DNA of 64,000 nt. Source: Cornus controversa (Eukaryota > Streptophyta > Magnoliopsida > Cornales > Cornaceae). Positions 21,855-32,399 of this stretch are shown piece after piece. The stretch's first letter is position 1; each line of letters begins with the position of its first letter. The position numbers were made by a program, and so were the translations under genes. Location: positions 34,829,001 through 34,893,000 of the forward strand of contig CM048845.1 in assembly GCA_026545225.1 (NCBI GenBank). Direction: 5' to 3'. The notes below the pieces were generated by a model. It saw only the letters and a list, made by a program, of their open reading frames with translations. It did not search any database and was not told where the DNA came from.

Positions 21855-22990
21855 ATGCCACCTCGTTGAGCTCATAGAGGAGCACCGGCAACAGCTCCCA
21901 TAGATGGAGAGCAGTTAATGTGCGACATGGCTGCGAACATGTGGCAAATAGTTAGGGAGACACAAGAGGACACACAGGCAACACAAGCTCCACCAAGTGC
22001 AACTTCTCTTAGTCAGATGATGACTACATTAGGACATGTCAAGAAGCATAGTCAGCTATTATGTACAATAGGGTCTGATCCTATAGTGGCAAAAAATTGG
22101 TTGGATGAAATAGTCAACCTCCTTACTGCCCTTGAGATAGAGGATGACTTAAGAGTGAAAGTGGCTGCCCATTATCTCATAGGTGAGGCCAACCATTAGT
22201 GGAAGTTTATCTAGAACTACCATGACATTGAGACAATGGACTAAAACAGGTTCCAAGTGCTTTTCTTTGAGAAGTACTTCATGTGACAGTGAAGGATAAC
22301 TTGAGGTGAGAATTCTATGAGTTGGTTCAAAGCTCAATGATAGTGATGGAATACGAGATCAAGTTCACATCCTAGGCTCGTTTTGCACAAGAAATGATAC
22401 CAACTGAAGAGCTTAAGATAAAACAGTTCGTGGAAGGTCTCTGAATATTTATAAAGGACAGAGTTGTAGTCTTTGGTTCTAACGAGCTATATTGTAGTGG
22501 TAAAGAGAGCACTCATAGCTAAGGAGCTCGACAATGATAATCAGATGATGAGGGAAACAAAGAATAAAATGAGAAGCGTGGGGTCCCTTCTGGACAATCG
22601 TGCTAAGAAGAAGCAAATAGATGGTAGGTCATTTTCACAAGGGTAGCAACAAGCCCAATCAACACTATCTGTGACTATAACCACTGGATTATCATGATCT
22701 AGAGTGGTGTGCTTTAACTGTCAGAAGCCCGAGCATTATAGGTCTAAATGTACTTAAGGGCAGACTACTTCAGTGGCAGACAAGAAGTACTACCATTGTC
22801 AACAGATGGGACACATTAGTTGGAATTATCCACACAAGAAGGGTACTTAGAGTGGGGTGGGCTCACAGCCTACTACTCCACAGTCAAGTTTTAGGGCATT
22901 GTCACCATCACAGACAATGCCATCTGTTCAGAGTTCACATGCACCAGCTAGAAGAGTCACATCTAGTGCTCCTAGTCAGCAGTCGGGAGA
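21855..22990 (+). pseudogene. Chromovirus gag remnant (Tekay-1)
   Basis: ATG at 21855 opens MPPR and a TGA follows immediately. The core at 21918-22199 has GSDPIVAKNWLDEIVNLL and RVKVAAHYLIGEANH, then a stop where Trp is expected. A zinc knuckle CFNCQKPEHYRSKC (CX2CX4HX4C) lies at 22710-22751, followed by a second, broken one (YYHCQQMGHISWN). Several stops and shifts show it cannot make a working capsid protein. Confidence 0.8.
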
Positions 22991-23057
22991 TCTGGGTTTA
23001 GGATAGCAGGGCTAGGGAGCATAAGGCCGTGCTTTCACTCTTGTTCTTATAGAGACC

Positions 23058-23420
23058 TTGGCAGGACCATCAGTGCTTCAAGGTATATTCCTTGTTTCCA
23101 ACTCGTGGGCTAGGATTTTAGTGAACTCAAGTGCATCGTATTCATTCATTTCATGTGCATTTGCTTGTACTTTGGGGTTAGAGGTGTCATCCTTAGACTC
23201 GATTTTATTTATTGATACGCTAGTGGGTGGTAGAGTGACTTTGGGTAATATATATCGGACTTGCAAGATCGAGATTTCGAGACACCGGTTAGTGTTTGAT
23301 TTCATCCTCCTCGACATGTCTAGCTTTGATGTGATCTTGGGTATAGATTGGTTGTCTACCTTCAAAGCCAACATTGATTGTTATCGGGGAAAGAGTAACC
23401 TTGTTCACACTAGAGGGTGA
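23058..23420 (+). pseudogene. Chromovirus aspartic protease remnant (Tekay-1)
   Basis: The 120-codon frame contains ILVNSSASYSFIS where functional relatives have a D-S-G-A-S box, so the catalytic Asp and Gly are both replaced. The later block DVILGIDWLSTF and a downstream Lys/Arg-rich end fit the family. It ends in TGA with no RT following. Confidence 0.78.
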
Positions 23421-23572
23421 TGGCATTTGTTTTATACGAGAAAGAGACAACTTCTACTTCTCTTCTTTGCATAGTCCTAGTGATCAGAAATGACTTGGGT
23501 ATTTCTTAGCAAGCCTACTAGTTGATGGTTAGGATGTTGCACTTAGAGAGTTCCTCGTGTGGTACATGAGTT

Positions 23573-23608
23573 TTTAGCATGTATTCAACCCTCCTATACC
23601 ATTACGAT
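23573..23608 (-). mobile_element. Reverse chromovirus LTR fragment, left piece
   Basis: CATGTATTCAACCCTCCTATACC matches, with changes, the segment at about 44500-44527. With the piece at 33818-34298 it formed the target in which Athila-1 inserted. Confidence 0.6.
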
Positions 23609-25026
23609 TGATAAGTGTTCAATTCTATGCATTTGAACCCTCTTTATTGCACATGTTAGTTCCGTTTTTGCGTTTACCGAGATATGTTTACGGTATTTTT
23701 GTGTTTTTGATGTCTTGCAGGTATTGGAGTAAATGGAGCAAAGTTGGAAGCTTTCTGCAGTCAAGAGAAGAAATCAAAAAATGCAGCCAAGGCATCTCGA
23801 TCAATCGAGATGTTGATCTCGATTAATCAAAATCTCGATTGATCGAGATCTCATTTCGATTGATCGAAATCTCGATCAATCGAGATTCAATCTCGATCAA
23901 TCAAAATGCTGCAGAGCCCACTTGGCCACTTGCTCACCTGCTCTCCCACTTGCAACAAAATCCCCCTTTTTGCACGACTTAGGGGGATTGTCTGACTTGA
24001 ACAAGACTTTTGGGGGCCTTCTTGATACAAGAGATATATATATTGATATATATATATATATGGTGGGCCCCAAAGGAGAAAAGAAGCCTAAAAGCACCAA
24101 AAGCCACACATATCTCAAATATCTCTCAACACACATCAGATTAGAGAGGAGAGACCTTCAGGAGAGGAGGAGGAAGAGCTGAACCAGACCAAGAAGCTTC
24201 ATTCTCTTCATCAATGGAAGGGTGCAAGGCAACCATGAGCAACTAACTCTTCTACTAGGGTGTTGGTTTCAACCCCTAGCCATATAAACTTGTTCATCTT
24301 TGTAGCTCTTGGGATTTGTAATTACATGTTGATTATTTAGCCTAGTGATTATGTACACAAATACATCTCTTATATATATTCATTTGATTTGGAATTTATT
24401 CTTGTCTTAGAGTAGATTTTGTCACTTGAATGCACAACATTTGCATATTCCACAATAAGTGCAAATGATGGCTAGATAATGGTGTTTAAATGAATGTGTG
24501 ATGTTAATTTGTATAGACCATGCCAAGACAAGGTAGTTTGGATGCATGTAGTGTTCACTTAGAGAGTAGAGTAATTAGGTAGTTAGTTAGGTTGAAGAGC
24601 TATGCTTGTTGAAGATGGATTATGATAGGTTAGCACACACATTGATCTTTTGATATGCCATTGAGGTCACAAGCCTAATGACATTGTTAGGCATTTAATT
24701 AATAAATCCCATGCTTGCTACACTTATGAACATGTGAATGGCTAGTGGTGGAAACCAACCCTAGTTCTCTCTCCCAACTTTAAATTCTTACTTTTCTTGT
24801 CATTTCATTCATGCAATAGTGTCTAAACATAAATTCAAAAATCTATTTTCTGAATTAAAGTAGAAGTAATCTTCCTTCAAGACAATTGCGACTAGTCCTC
24901 GTGGGATCGATACCCTCTATATAGAACCTTATCTACAAAGATTCATGCTCTTGCGAGTGGTTAAATTATATTTTGATAAAAAGGGAAAAATTAAGCTTAC
25001 AATATAATTTAGTTTCAACCACATCA
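23609..25026 (+). repeat. 5' LTR of Athila-1
   Basis: It runs from TGATAAGTGTTC to CACATCA. It contains a palindrome island 190-300 bp from its start and a TATATATA run before TGGTGGGCCCC at about 24060. Confidence 0.95.
23795..23906 (+). repeat. Palindrome island, word TCTCGATYRATCGAGA (Athila-1 5' LTR)
   Basis: TCTCGATCAATCGAGA at 23795-23810 is followed by four to six variants with TTTCGATTGATCGAAA. The copy in the 3' LTR is at 32586-32697. The 3' LTR copy has two more intact arms, so the 5' copy has lost them by single changes. Confidence 0.88.
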
Positions 25027-25032
25027 AAATTT

Positions 25033-25052
25033 TGGCGCCGTTGCCGGGGACT
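25033..25052 (+). other. Athila primer-binding site
   Basis: TGGCGCCGTTGCCGGGGACT starts six bases after the LTR. This is the typical Athila PBS, reported to match tRNA-Asp. Confidence 0.85.
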
Positions 25053-25311
25053 ACGGTTTTATTGTCGCCATTGGAAGATTAACTCTGGTTTAATTCTTAG
25101 GCTAGAAATTCTTTCATTCTTTTTGTATATATTTTGTTCTTAATTCTCAAACTTCTTGATTTTAGGTATACCACATAGCGGGCATCAAAGAGAAGTAAAC
25201 TTGGAACCCTTTGTGAGTATAACGCCTAAAATTAGTGGTTTGGATTCATTTATTCTTTTTGTAAAGACAATTGTTACTTTGTGTATTGAGGTGTTGTTCG
25301 ATTGTTAATGC

Positions 25312-27120
25312 ATGCTAGGTAGACGGTCCTTGTCACTTCCTTTGCTTCCGTGTAACATTGAACTTGAACGAACACTTAGACAACGTAGAGGAACCTCTAG
25401 GGACCCTATATTGCCTAGGACTGAAAACATGGATCCAAATGAGAGACAACCTCCCGGACTACCTCCTTTTAATCATGAACAACCACCTCCACCACCACCT
25501 CCTCAAGGAGAGTTGCTTATGGACTTTTACCTTCCGACTACATTTGAAGTACCTTCATGTATCCAATTTTCGGATGTAGCGGCAACTCAATTCGAAATAA
25601 AGTCCTCCATCATCAATCTTCTTAATAGCCTCCACGGTCTCCCTAATGAGGATCCGTACCGGCACTTAGATTACTTCCTTTCCGTGTGTTCCACTATTCG
25701 TGTACCACACTTTACGGAGGATGATCTAAAGCTGCGTATGTTCCCCTTCTCCCTAAAAGATAAAGCTAGAAGTTGGTTCAACTCCTTAGAACCTAACTCA
25801 ATCCATTCTTGGGCGGAGATGCAAATAGAGTTCTTGAAAAAATACTTCCCAATGGGTAAGACAAGTGATATTCGACGAGCAATCACCGGATTCACCCAAA
25901 TTGACCAAGAACAATTCCATGAGACGTGGGAGAGGTTAAAGGATCTTTTAAAATCTTGTCCGCATCATGCTGTCCCAAAATGGCAGCTAGTGCAAAGTTT
26001 TTATGATGGGGTGAGTGAGCAACATAGACAAATGATAGACTCCGCGTGTGGGGGCGGATATCTTTCGAAAAGCCCCGATGAGGCATGGAAACTTTTTCAA
26101 ACCCTAAGCAACAATTCAGCTCAACGCTCCTCCACTAGGAAAGGGAAGGCCACCCAACCTTGTAGAGGCGTGCATGAGATTTCACGGGTAGATGAGGTTG
26201 CCATGCAAGTAGAAGCCCTATCCCGAAAAATGGATTTAATCATGAAAAATGGGCTGCCTACTCCAAACCAATCTGTCCAAAATCAGGAAGGTTGTTCGTT
26301 TTGCTATAGTACTTCACATTTCGTGCGAGATTGTCCTATTGCCGGGCAATCGCCCGATTATGCTCAAGAGCAAGCGAATGCCCTATAATCTAAACAAATG
26401 AATGATCCATATTCAAACACGTACAATCCTGGTTACAAGAACCATCCGGCTTTCTCATGGAAACCTCAAGAATCAAGTCCCTCTTTCCAAGGGCAAAACT
26501 CTTTCAATTCCCACTCTCAGCAACCTCATTATAGGCCAAATCATCAACCTTACAATCAAAGATCTAATTACCAACAACCACCACCTCCTCCGAGAAGCCA
26601 AAGCTTTGAAGAAAGAGTGATAAGCAATCTTGAGGCCAACACCCGCTTATTGCAAACTCACTCTCAATCAATCTCTAAGCTTGAAGCCAATGCTCAATCT
26701 ATGGCTAGGTTAGAAGCTCAAATCGGGCAACTAGCTAATGCCTTAAATAGAAGGGAGGAAGGTAAGTTGCCGAGTCAACCGGTGGCGAACCCCAAAGGTG
26801 TCCATATGATTGAAGATCCATCATCTTCAACTTGTAATGCTCCTCCGGAGCAAGTTCAATCAATCACAACCTTAAGGAGTGGTAAAATCATTAATTCCAA
26901 GGTAGGGGAGGAAGAGAGAAAGGAATTCCAAGAGCAACCTAAAAATCCAAAAGAATCCCAATTAAATCCAAAATCGTTTCCGTTAAATCCAAATTTGCAA
27001 AATACCCCTTCAAATCCAAAAGGAAAGGCAAGTGAAGTTGTGTCGTCATTGATACCAAATGTTGACACCTCTTATGAACCCCCCGGTTCCTTTTCCCCAA
27101 AGATTGAAGGAACCTTCTCA
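25312..27120 (+). pseudogene. Athila-1 gag
   Basis: The frame from ATG 25312 covers the capsid core (residues about 90-250: DDLKLRMFPFSLKDKARSWF, KKYFPMGKTSDIRR) and a zinc knuckle CSFCYSTSHFVRDC (Cys328, Cys331, His336, Cys341). TAA at 26386-26388 falls where Athila-2 has Tyr. The frame then continues through a Gln/Pro-rich linker (YNQRSNYQQPPPPPRSQ) until a one-base shift in the C run at about 27079-27086. Gag forms the particle that packages element RNA. Only one stop and one shift break it, so it may have worked when the element moved. Confidence 0.9.
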
Positions 27121-28156
27121 TTTCGGGAAGCAAGGAGAGAAAATCCAAGACATGATGGAGATCTTCAAACAAGTAAAGATCAATCTCCCTCTCCTTGATG
27201 CTATTCGACAAATTCCCTCCTATGCGAAATTCTTGAAGGACTTATGCACTCAAAAGCGCAAATCTAGGAATAATGTTCCTAAGAAAGTCCTCTTAACTGA
27301 GCACATAAGCTCCATTTTTCAACACCAAGCCCCTCCTAAATTCAAAGATCCGGGTGCTCCGACCATTTCGTGCACCATCAGAAATCAATCTTTTGAAAAA
27401 GCACTTCTTGATCTAGGGGCTAGTGTCAATTTGCTTCCATTCTCAGTCTACCAACAACTAGGTTTGGGGGAACTCAAGCATACCACGGTTGTGTTGTAAC
27501 TTGCCGACCGTTCGGTGAAGCAACCATGTGGCATCATTGAGGATGTCATCATTCAAGTGGACAAATTCTATTTTTCGGTGGACTTCATAGTCCTTGACAC
27601 GGAACCGGTCCAAAATCCAAATCGTCATATTCCTATCATTCTAGGTCGTCCATTCTTGGCCACGGCAAACGCTTGCGTTAATTGCCGCACCGGAGTGATG
27701 GACATCTCTTTTGGGAATATGAAAGTCCGCTTGAACATCTTCAATGCTTCCCACCACACATCCGACGACGAAAGTGAGTGCTTTGGTGTCGATGTTGTGG
27801 AAGACCTTGTTCAAGAAGCACTTCCTTCTATTCTTTCCAAGGATCCTTTAGAGGCATGCCTAAATCACTTCAACTGTGAAGATTTTGACATTGAGCAAGC
27901 CATATGTGAAGTCAATTCCATGCTCGATGTTAATACTGTCATGGATTTGCCTAAATGGAGAGTTCCGAGAGACCCCTTTCCTCCATTTTTGGTTAATTCC
28001 GTCGCTCCCCACGGAGCGGTGGAATTGAAGGACTTGAAAGACGGCTCGTTGTTCAAAGTGAACGGGTAGCGCTTAAAAGTGTGCGTGGATGACCAAGTCA
28101 CCACCGAATATGTGGATGTCATCACTTTGACGGATCCTGTGTATTTTGACTCGTGA
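27059..28156 (+). pseudogene. Athila-1 protease joined to the pol C-terminal tail
   Basis: The frame carries LLDLGASVNLLPFSVYQQL with the catalytic Asp kept, then IPIILGRPFLATANA, both retropepsin signatures. TAA at 27497-27499 and TAG at 28067-28069 replace Gln codons that are intact or CAA/CAG in Athila-2. After MDLPKWRVPRDPFPPF the frame jumps straight to [16 protein letters not shown], the end of integrase in Athila-2. The join is in frame and runs to TGA at 28154-28156. Confidence 0.9.
27978..27992 (+). other. Deletion scar, RT to integrase removed
   Basis: CTTTCCTCCATTTTTGG joins sequence equivalent to Athila-2 positions about 60296 and 57510, so about 2.79 kb is missing. Athila-2 has CCTCC and GGTCCATTTTT at the two sides, which share TCC. 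A two- or three-base microhomology is therefore present at the break. Confidence 0.85.
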
Positions 28157-28327
28157 GCCGATCCGGACGTCGCGCCATAGACGTATAAGGTGGCGAAGCC
28201 ATGGTAGCTATCATGCCTCCATAATGTCCCTTTAAATCCAAAGTAGGTTTGTATCTAAGCAATATAGTATCTAATTCCCAAGTATCCAAGTCCCTGAAGC
28301 ATAACTCAAGCTGACTGTTTTTGAGCA

Positions 28328-28708
28328 TTTCGATTGATCGAAACTAGGATCTCGATCAATCGAGATTTCGATTGATCGAGATTTCAATCTCGATTGATCA
28401 AAAAATTGCAGAGATTTGCCAAGTCCAAAGTCCCGAGAGGTAGTATTCTTCGATTGCACTTCGATAGGACTTCGATCGATCGAAAATTTCGATTGATCGA
28501 AATGGGATTTCGATTGATCGAAATAAAAGTTCGATTGAAGGAATTAAATGTTCGATTGATCGAAGTAAAAAGGTGATTCAGTGAAGGAATTTTCGATTGA
28601 TCGAAGAGACAATCTTGATCGATCGAAGCTGATTTCGATTGATCGAAGAGAGATCTCGATCAATCGAAATCTCGATTGATCGAAATGCACATCTCGATCA
28701 ATCGAGAT
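28328..28708 (+). repeat. Palindrome island between pol and ORF3 (Athila-1)
   Basis: At least 13 copies of TTTCGATTGATCGAAA or TCTCGATCAATCGAGA variants occur in 380 bp, with a GTCCCGAGAG spacer near 28430. The first copy is at 28328-28343 and the last at 28691-28708. Confidence 0.9.
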
Positions 28709-28737
28709 GCACGCGGGGCCTGCACGTGAGCCGAAAA

Positions 28738-29358
28738 TCTATTTAAATCGTTGGGCTTCCCTCCCATTTTAAAAGACCATCCGAATTCTTCTATTCCTCA
28801 GCGCGATCCAAGCCTTCTCCAAGCACTCCCGAGCACTCGATCTACCATTCCCTATCATTCGCCGCCATCCGACGCAGTCCGAAGCTGCCGCTACCACTTG
28901 CGCGATCTTCTCTTCGCGGCTGCGAGTGGACTTTTCTTCTGTTGAGCCGTTCATCTTCTTCCTCTTGAGGTAAGTGATGCATGGCTACTTTTTGTACACT
29001 CTCTCGCCATTTTTGATAGTTTTACGGCGTAATAAACATAGTTAGATAATGTTGGGGTGGATGGATGCGATTGCGATATCTGTAATGAGATTTTGTGGGT
29101 TTCGGGGGGTAGGAATTCATATAGGAGTGAGATTTGGCATTCTCTTCATTTCAAAAACGCTTAGTGTACGGTGTGTAACCGCGGCACCTTCGTTTCGGTT
29201 GCATCCGTTCACATTGCCTCTTCGAGAGCGACTTTTTACATTCTTGTCAGTACCATGGACTAGGACTTAATTTTTATTTTTTATTCCTTTAGTTTATTCG
29301 TAGTTTAGCTTTCTTCTCATTCATCTTTTATTTACGTAATTTTTGGAATCAAGTGCAG
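28738..29358 (+). promoter_or_regulatory. Candidate promoter and spliced leader of Athila-1 ORF3
   Basis: TATTTAAAT at 28740-28748 could act as a TATA box. A CT-rich leader ends in TTGAG followed by the donor GTAAGT at 28970. The acceptor AAGTGCAG ends at 29358, leaving a 389-bp intron, and the ORF3 ATG follows 14 bases later. The same donor and acceptor context is kept in Athila-2 (56160-56654). Confidence 0.55.
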
Positions 29359-29372
29359 ACTGTTCCGAGGCT

Positions 29373-30596
29373 ATGGCGAGGGTGAAGAACGCCGCCGGTT
29401 CTGTTCGAGACGTGCCCGGGCGAGCCTTCCGGTCTCGGAAGTTCCACCCGGAGTAGATTTTCGATTTAGCCGAGTTCGAGAGGCGTCCCGACACCGAGTG
29501 GACGGTTGCCGAGCTCAGGAGGCGTCGCCTCGACCGGCTATGTGTGCCTCCCACCGACGTGGCACACGAGCGCCTAGTGCAGGTCTTTTACGAGCATATG
29601 ACCTATTCCTGCACCGCGCCAGATACACTAGAGACGATCGTGGCCACTATCACGATCACGATTACGCCGAGCCGGATTGCTCATATGCTCGGCATCCCTC
29701 ACCAGCAGCCGCCGGACATGGTTGGCCCGGACGGTCAGCCACTTTACAGTGCCGCACTCCCAGCAGACACTACGCTCTTCTCGATAGTGATGGACATGTG
29801 TGGCGGGGCGTTTACCACGCCCAACCACAACTGCACGTCCAAATCAATGTGCCCGAGCAGATATTGGTTCCTGGACACCGTTCTCCTCAAGAACGCGTGT
29901 CCGCTGCAGCACATGGCAGAGCGCAGGGGTGACCTCCTCCGTTGCCTCTATGCTTTCCACACGGGCGCTTGGTTTTCTGTCCCATTGCTGATCTGGGGGC
30001 AGATGTACAAAGTCTGGGACGGCCTCGTCAACAAGAGGATGAGGCGAGCAGCTAGTTGGCGGCTTCCCTTCCCTTTCCTGATCGCCGCTTTTCTCAGTAG
30101 TGCTAGTATACCGGTCAGTCGGACTGACATCCAGTTGGCACCGCCCACCCGCTTCACATCTACTCAGTGGGAGCGGGTGAGGCGACACTTAGAGCGACAG
30201 GACCATCAGGGTGATCCACCAGATGATGTAGATATGGATGCCCCGGTGGAGACAGATGAGGGAGAGCCTGCAGGGGCTGAGTCCGAGGACGAGGAGATGG
30301 AGGAGGAGGAGATGGATGTCACTGCAGAGCGGCATGATATCTTAGCGATGGGCTATTCCTGCCTGGCGGCTGACGTAGAGCGGCTCCAGCAGGGTTTTGA
30401 CGAGCACGTCCAGGTCACGCAGAGTCAGCTAGCAGGCATTCGGACAGACATTTCTTCTCTGGCACAGGGTCAGAGAGCGATCTTAGACGAGTTCCGAGCC
30501 ATCCGGCAGGACCTGCAGTTCCTGTTCGCAGGCCGAGCCTCCACCTCCACTTCTACTCCCACCGAGCCTCCACCACCACCACCTGCCCTCGAGTAG
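29373..30596 (+). pseudogene. Athila-1 ORF3, uncharacterised protein with coiled-coil C terminus
   Basis: The frame from ATG 29373 runs 407 codons to TAG at 30594-30596, with one premature TAG at codon 28 (29454-29456). If translation restarts at 29544 a 350-residue protein remains. The N-terminal half (VPPTDVAHERLVQVFYEHMT, LGIPHQQPPDM, KSMCPSRYWFLD) resembles plant retroelement ORFs often called 'putative plant transposon protein'. An acidic stretch (EDEEMEEEEMD) then leads to heptad-like QSQLAGIRTDISSLAQGQ, and the protein ends in a Thr/Pro tail. Athila elements carry an extra ORF here that is sometimes called env-like. I see no signal peptide or clear membrane segment, and its function is unknown. 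Confidence 0.7.
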
Positions 30597-32386
30597 CTGC
30601 ATTTTATTCATCTTTTATGCTTTATTTTCTGTATTTTTCTTTCTTTATTTTTCATAGGCCATGTTGGCCATGTTTAGTTTCTTTTTGAGTATTCCACCTA
30701 CATGTACACTTTGTACTCAAAATCATTCTCATCTATATGGAATACATTATATTTTCTTTTATACCATGTGTTATCTTTACTGTCTTTATTTATGCTTTCT
30801 ATCAATATATCTGTTCTCTATACTTTGACTATGTATGTAGTACCACTTGTCTAATTGTTATATGCGATTCAGTTGATGATTTCCGTTTATTACCGCCTGG
30901 TTTCAATTCCCAATACTGTTGAGATTGCTTCAACACAGTATGGCGTTAATAAAGAAAGGCAGCCCCTTTGCATGCTATACGTTAGCGTGCCTGGATAGTC
31001 AATATCTTGTCGCATAGACCTCTTAGACAATTGGGAAACACCAGTTCAGACCCTTAGATATACAGTGATATTCGCATTGTCAGTTTGTGCATAATTATTT
31101 CATGATGTTCTATTTATCTACTTTTTGTTCCTTTTAATGCTCGTGGTATCCAGTGGGTGTTCTGTGCAGGTTTTCCTTATTTCCAAGATGCCCGCTGCTT
31201 TGGAATACCATTTTTCTCGCATTCTGCCATCCCGGTAACTTCTTTCCTTGTTCTTCTTGTCCAAACATTGAGGACAATGTTGCCTATAAGTTTGGGGGTG
31301 CGGTATGCTATACCACTTGCATACGCATGCAATGTTCGGTCATTATTTTGAGTGTCATTGTAGAGCAGTTTTTTTTCTTCTTGATATTTTTGGATGCTTG
31401 CCATGATGTCTTGCTTTTTAAAGGAAGTCATTTGAATAAATGTCCGAGGTAAATGCAGCAGGTAGTTAAGAACTTTAACATTGTAAATACCCGCACTTTT
31501 GAAAGCTTTATAGTAGGCTAGAACAGTCTACATTTTTGTCCAAATTCGAGCACGTACAGTTGTTGCCCTAAATTTGTCCTTAACTGCACAAATTCGCACA
31601 CATGCATTTTAAATTGTGGGGCATAAGTCTGAGGGAGAATTTTTGAAAATTTTTGTTTTTATCTAAACAACGTAAAGAATAAGTTCTTCCGGTTGTTGTA
31701 AAAAAAAAAAGAAATAAAAAGAGAAAAATATGCAATAAGCCTTCTCACTCAATAAACTGGATTTCTATGCCTCAAAGTAGGGAATATTCGCGTATAAGTG
31801 TGTAAGGTTGAGCAATAATAAGCAGGTGGCTTGCTTACGCTCATCGCCTTGTAAGCTCGGTCATTAAGTCCGAGGGCTGCTTCTTCACCTAATGCCCTAA
31901 AATTAATTGGTTTGGGAGTCATTGGCCCAATGCCGCTACATGGGCTTGCAAGAAAGCAAAAAGAGCTAAGCATTGCACGGTCATCCGCACATGAGCAATC
32001 ATGAATGTTTTGTGATAATGAGCAGTCGTGTCGAGCATTTTCAATGAGTTTTTCTCTTAAAAACAGATTTGTTCGTTTTCTTCTCCAAATATGACAACAG
32101 CCACACGTTGGAATGCATGTTCACTTTTCAAAGAGGATTTTGGGGTTGGAATTGTTATATTTGTTCGGGCTGGCCTTTATGTGGGGACTGTCGTTCATTT
32201 ATAGCTTGTGAAAGTCCATTTTTGCTAATGACCACATAGTTCTGTAATACTTGTTGCATTTGCCAAATGTGAAATGAGCGGATGATCACCCTTTATCTAG
32301 TTGATGACTGAGCATGGTTAAACTTTTGTATAAGATAGTTGATTTCATTTTTGTAATATTGTATTGCTAAGGGACTAGCAATATGT
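30597..32386 (+). other. Athila-1 non-coding 3' region
   Basis: About 1.8 kb without a supported gene lies between ORF3 and the terminal polypurine tract. It contains the internal tract at 31288-31300. Short frames inside (for example 31153-31452) are not kept in frame in Athila-2. Confidence 0.7.
31288..31300 (+). other. Internal polypurine-tract copy
   Basis: AAGTTTGGGGGTG is identical to the 13 bases directly before the 3' LTR (32387-32399) and lies 1.1 kb upstream. ACATTGAGGACAATGT stands just before it, a phrase common beside Athila polypurine tracts. Confidence 0.75.
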
Positions 32387-32399
32387 AAGTTTGGGGGTG
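32387..32399 (+). other. Terminal polypurine tract of Athila-1
   Basis: AAGTTTGGGGGTG ends directly at the first base of the 3' LTR. It is the expected primer for plus-strand DNA synthesis. Confidence 0.85.

Larger units (their letters stand above)
19018..23572 (+). mobile_element. Tekay-1: Tekay/Del-like chromovirus, 5' part only
   Basis: It has a 5' LTR, initiator-tRNA-Met type primer sites (TGGTATCAGAG), gag and protease in that order. Sequence after the protease is lost: at about 23573 it changes to a reverse-strand LTR fragment, so RT, integrase and the 3' LTR are absent. Lineage is inferred from gag, the long LTR and the PBS. Confidence 0.75.

Noticed and set aside
28328-28708. Palindromes as sign of bacterial contamination or restriction-site clusters
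   Set aside because: They sit inside plant retrotransposons with conserved flanks and recur in several LTRs, so a foreign insert is not needed.
29498-29932. 144-codon + frame overlapping ORF3
   Set aside because: It is a frame shadow of ORF3 in GC-rich sequence. Only the ORF3 frame matches the Athila-2 copy.
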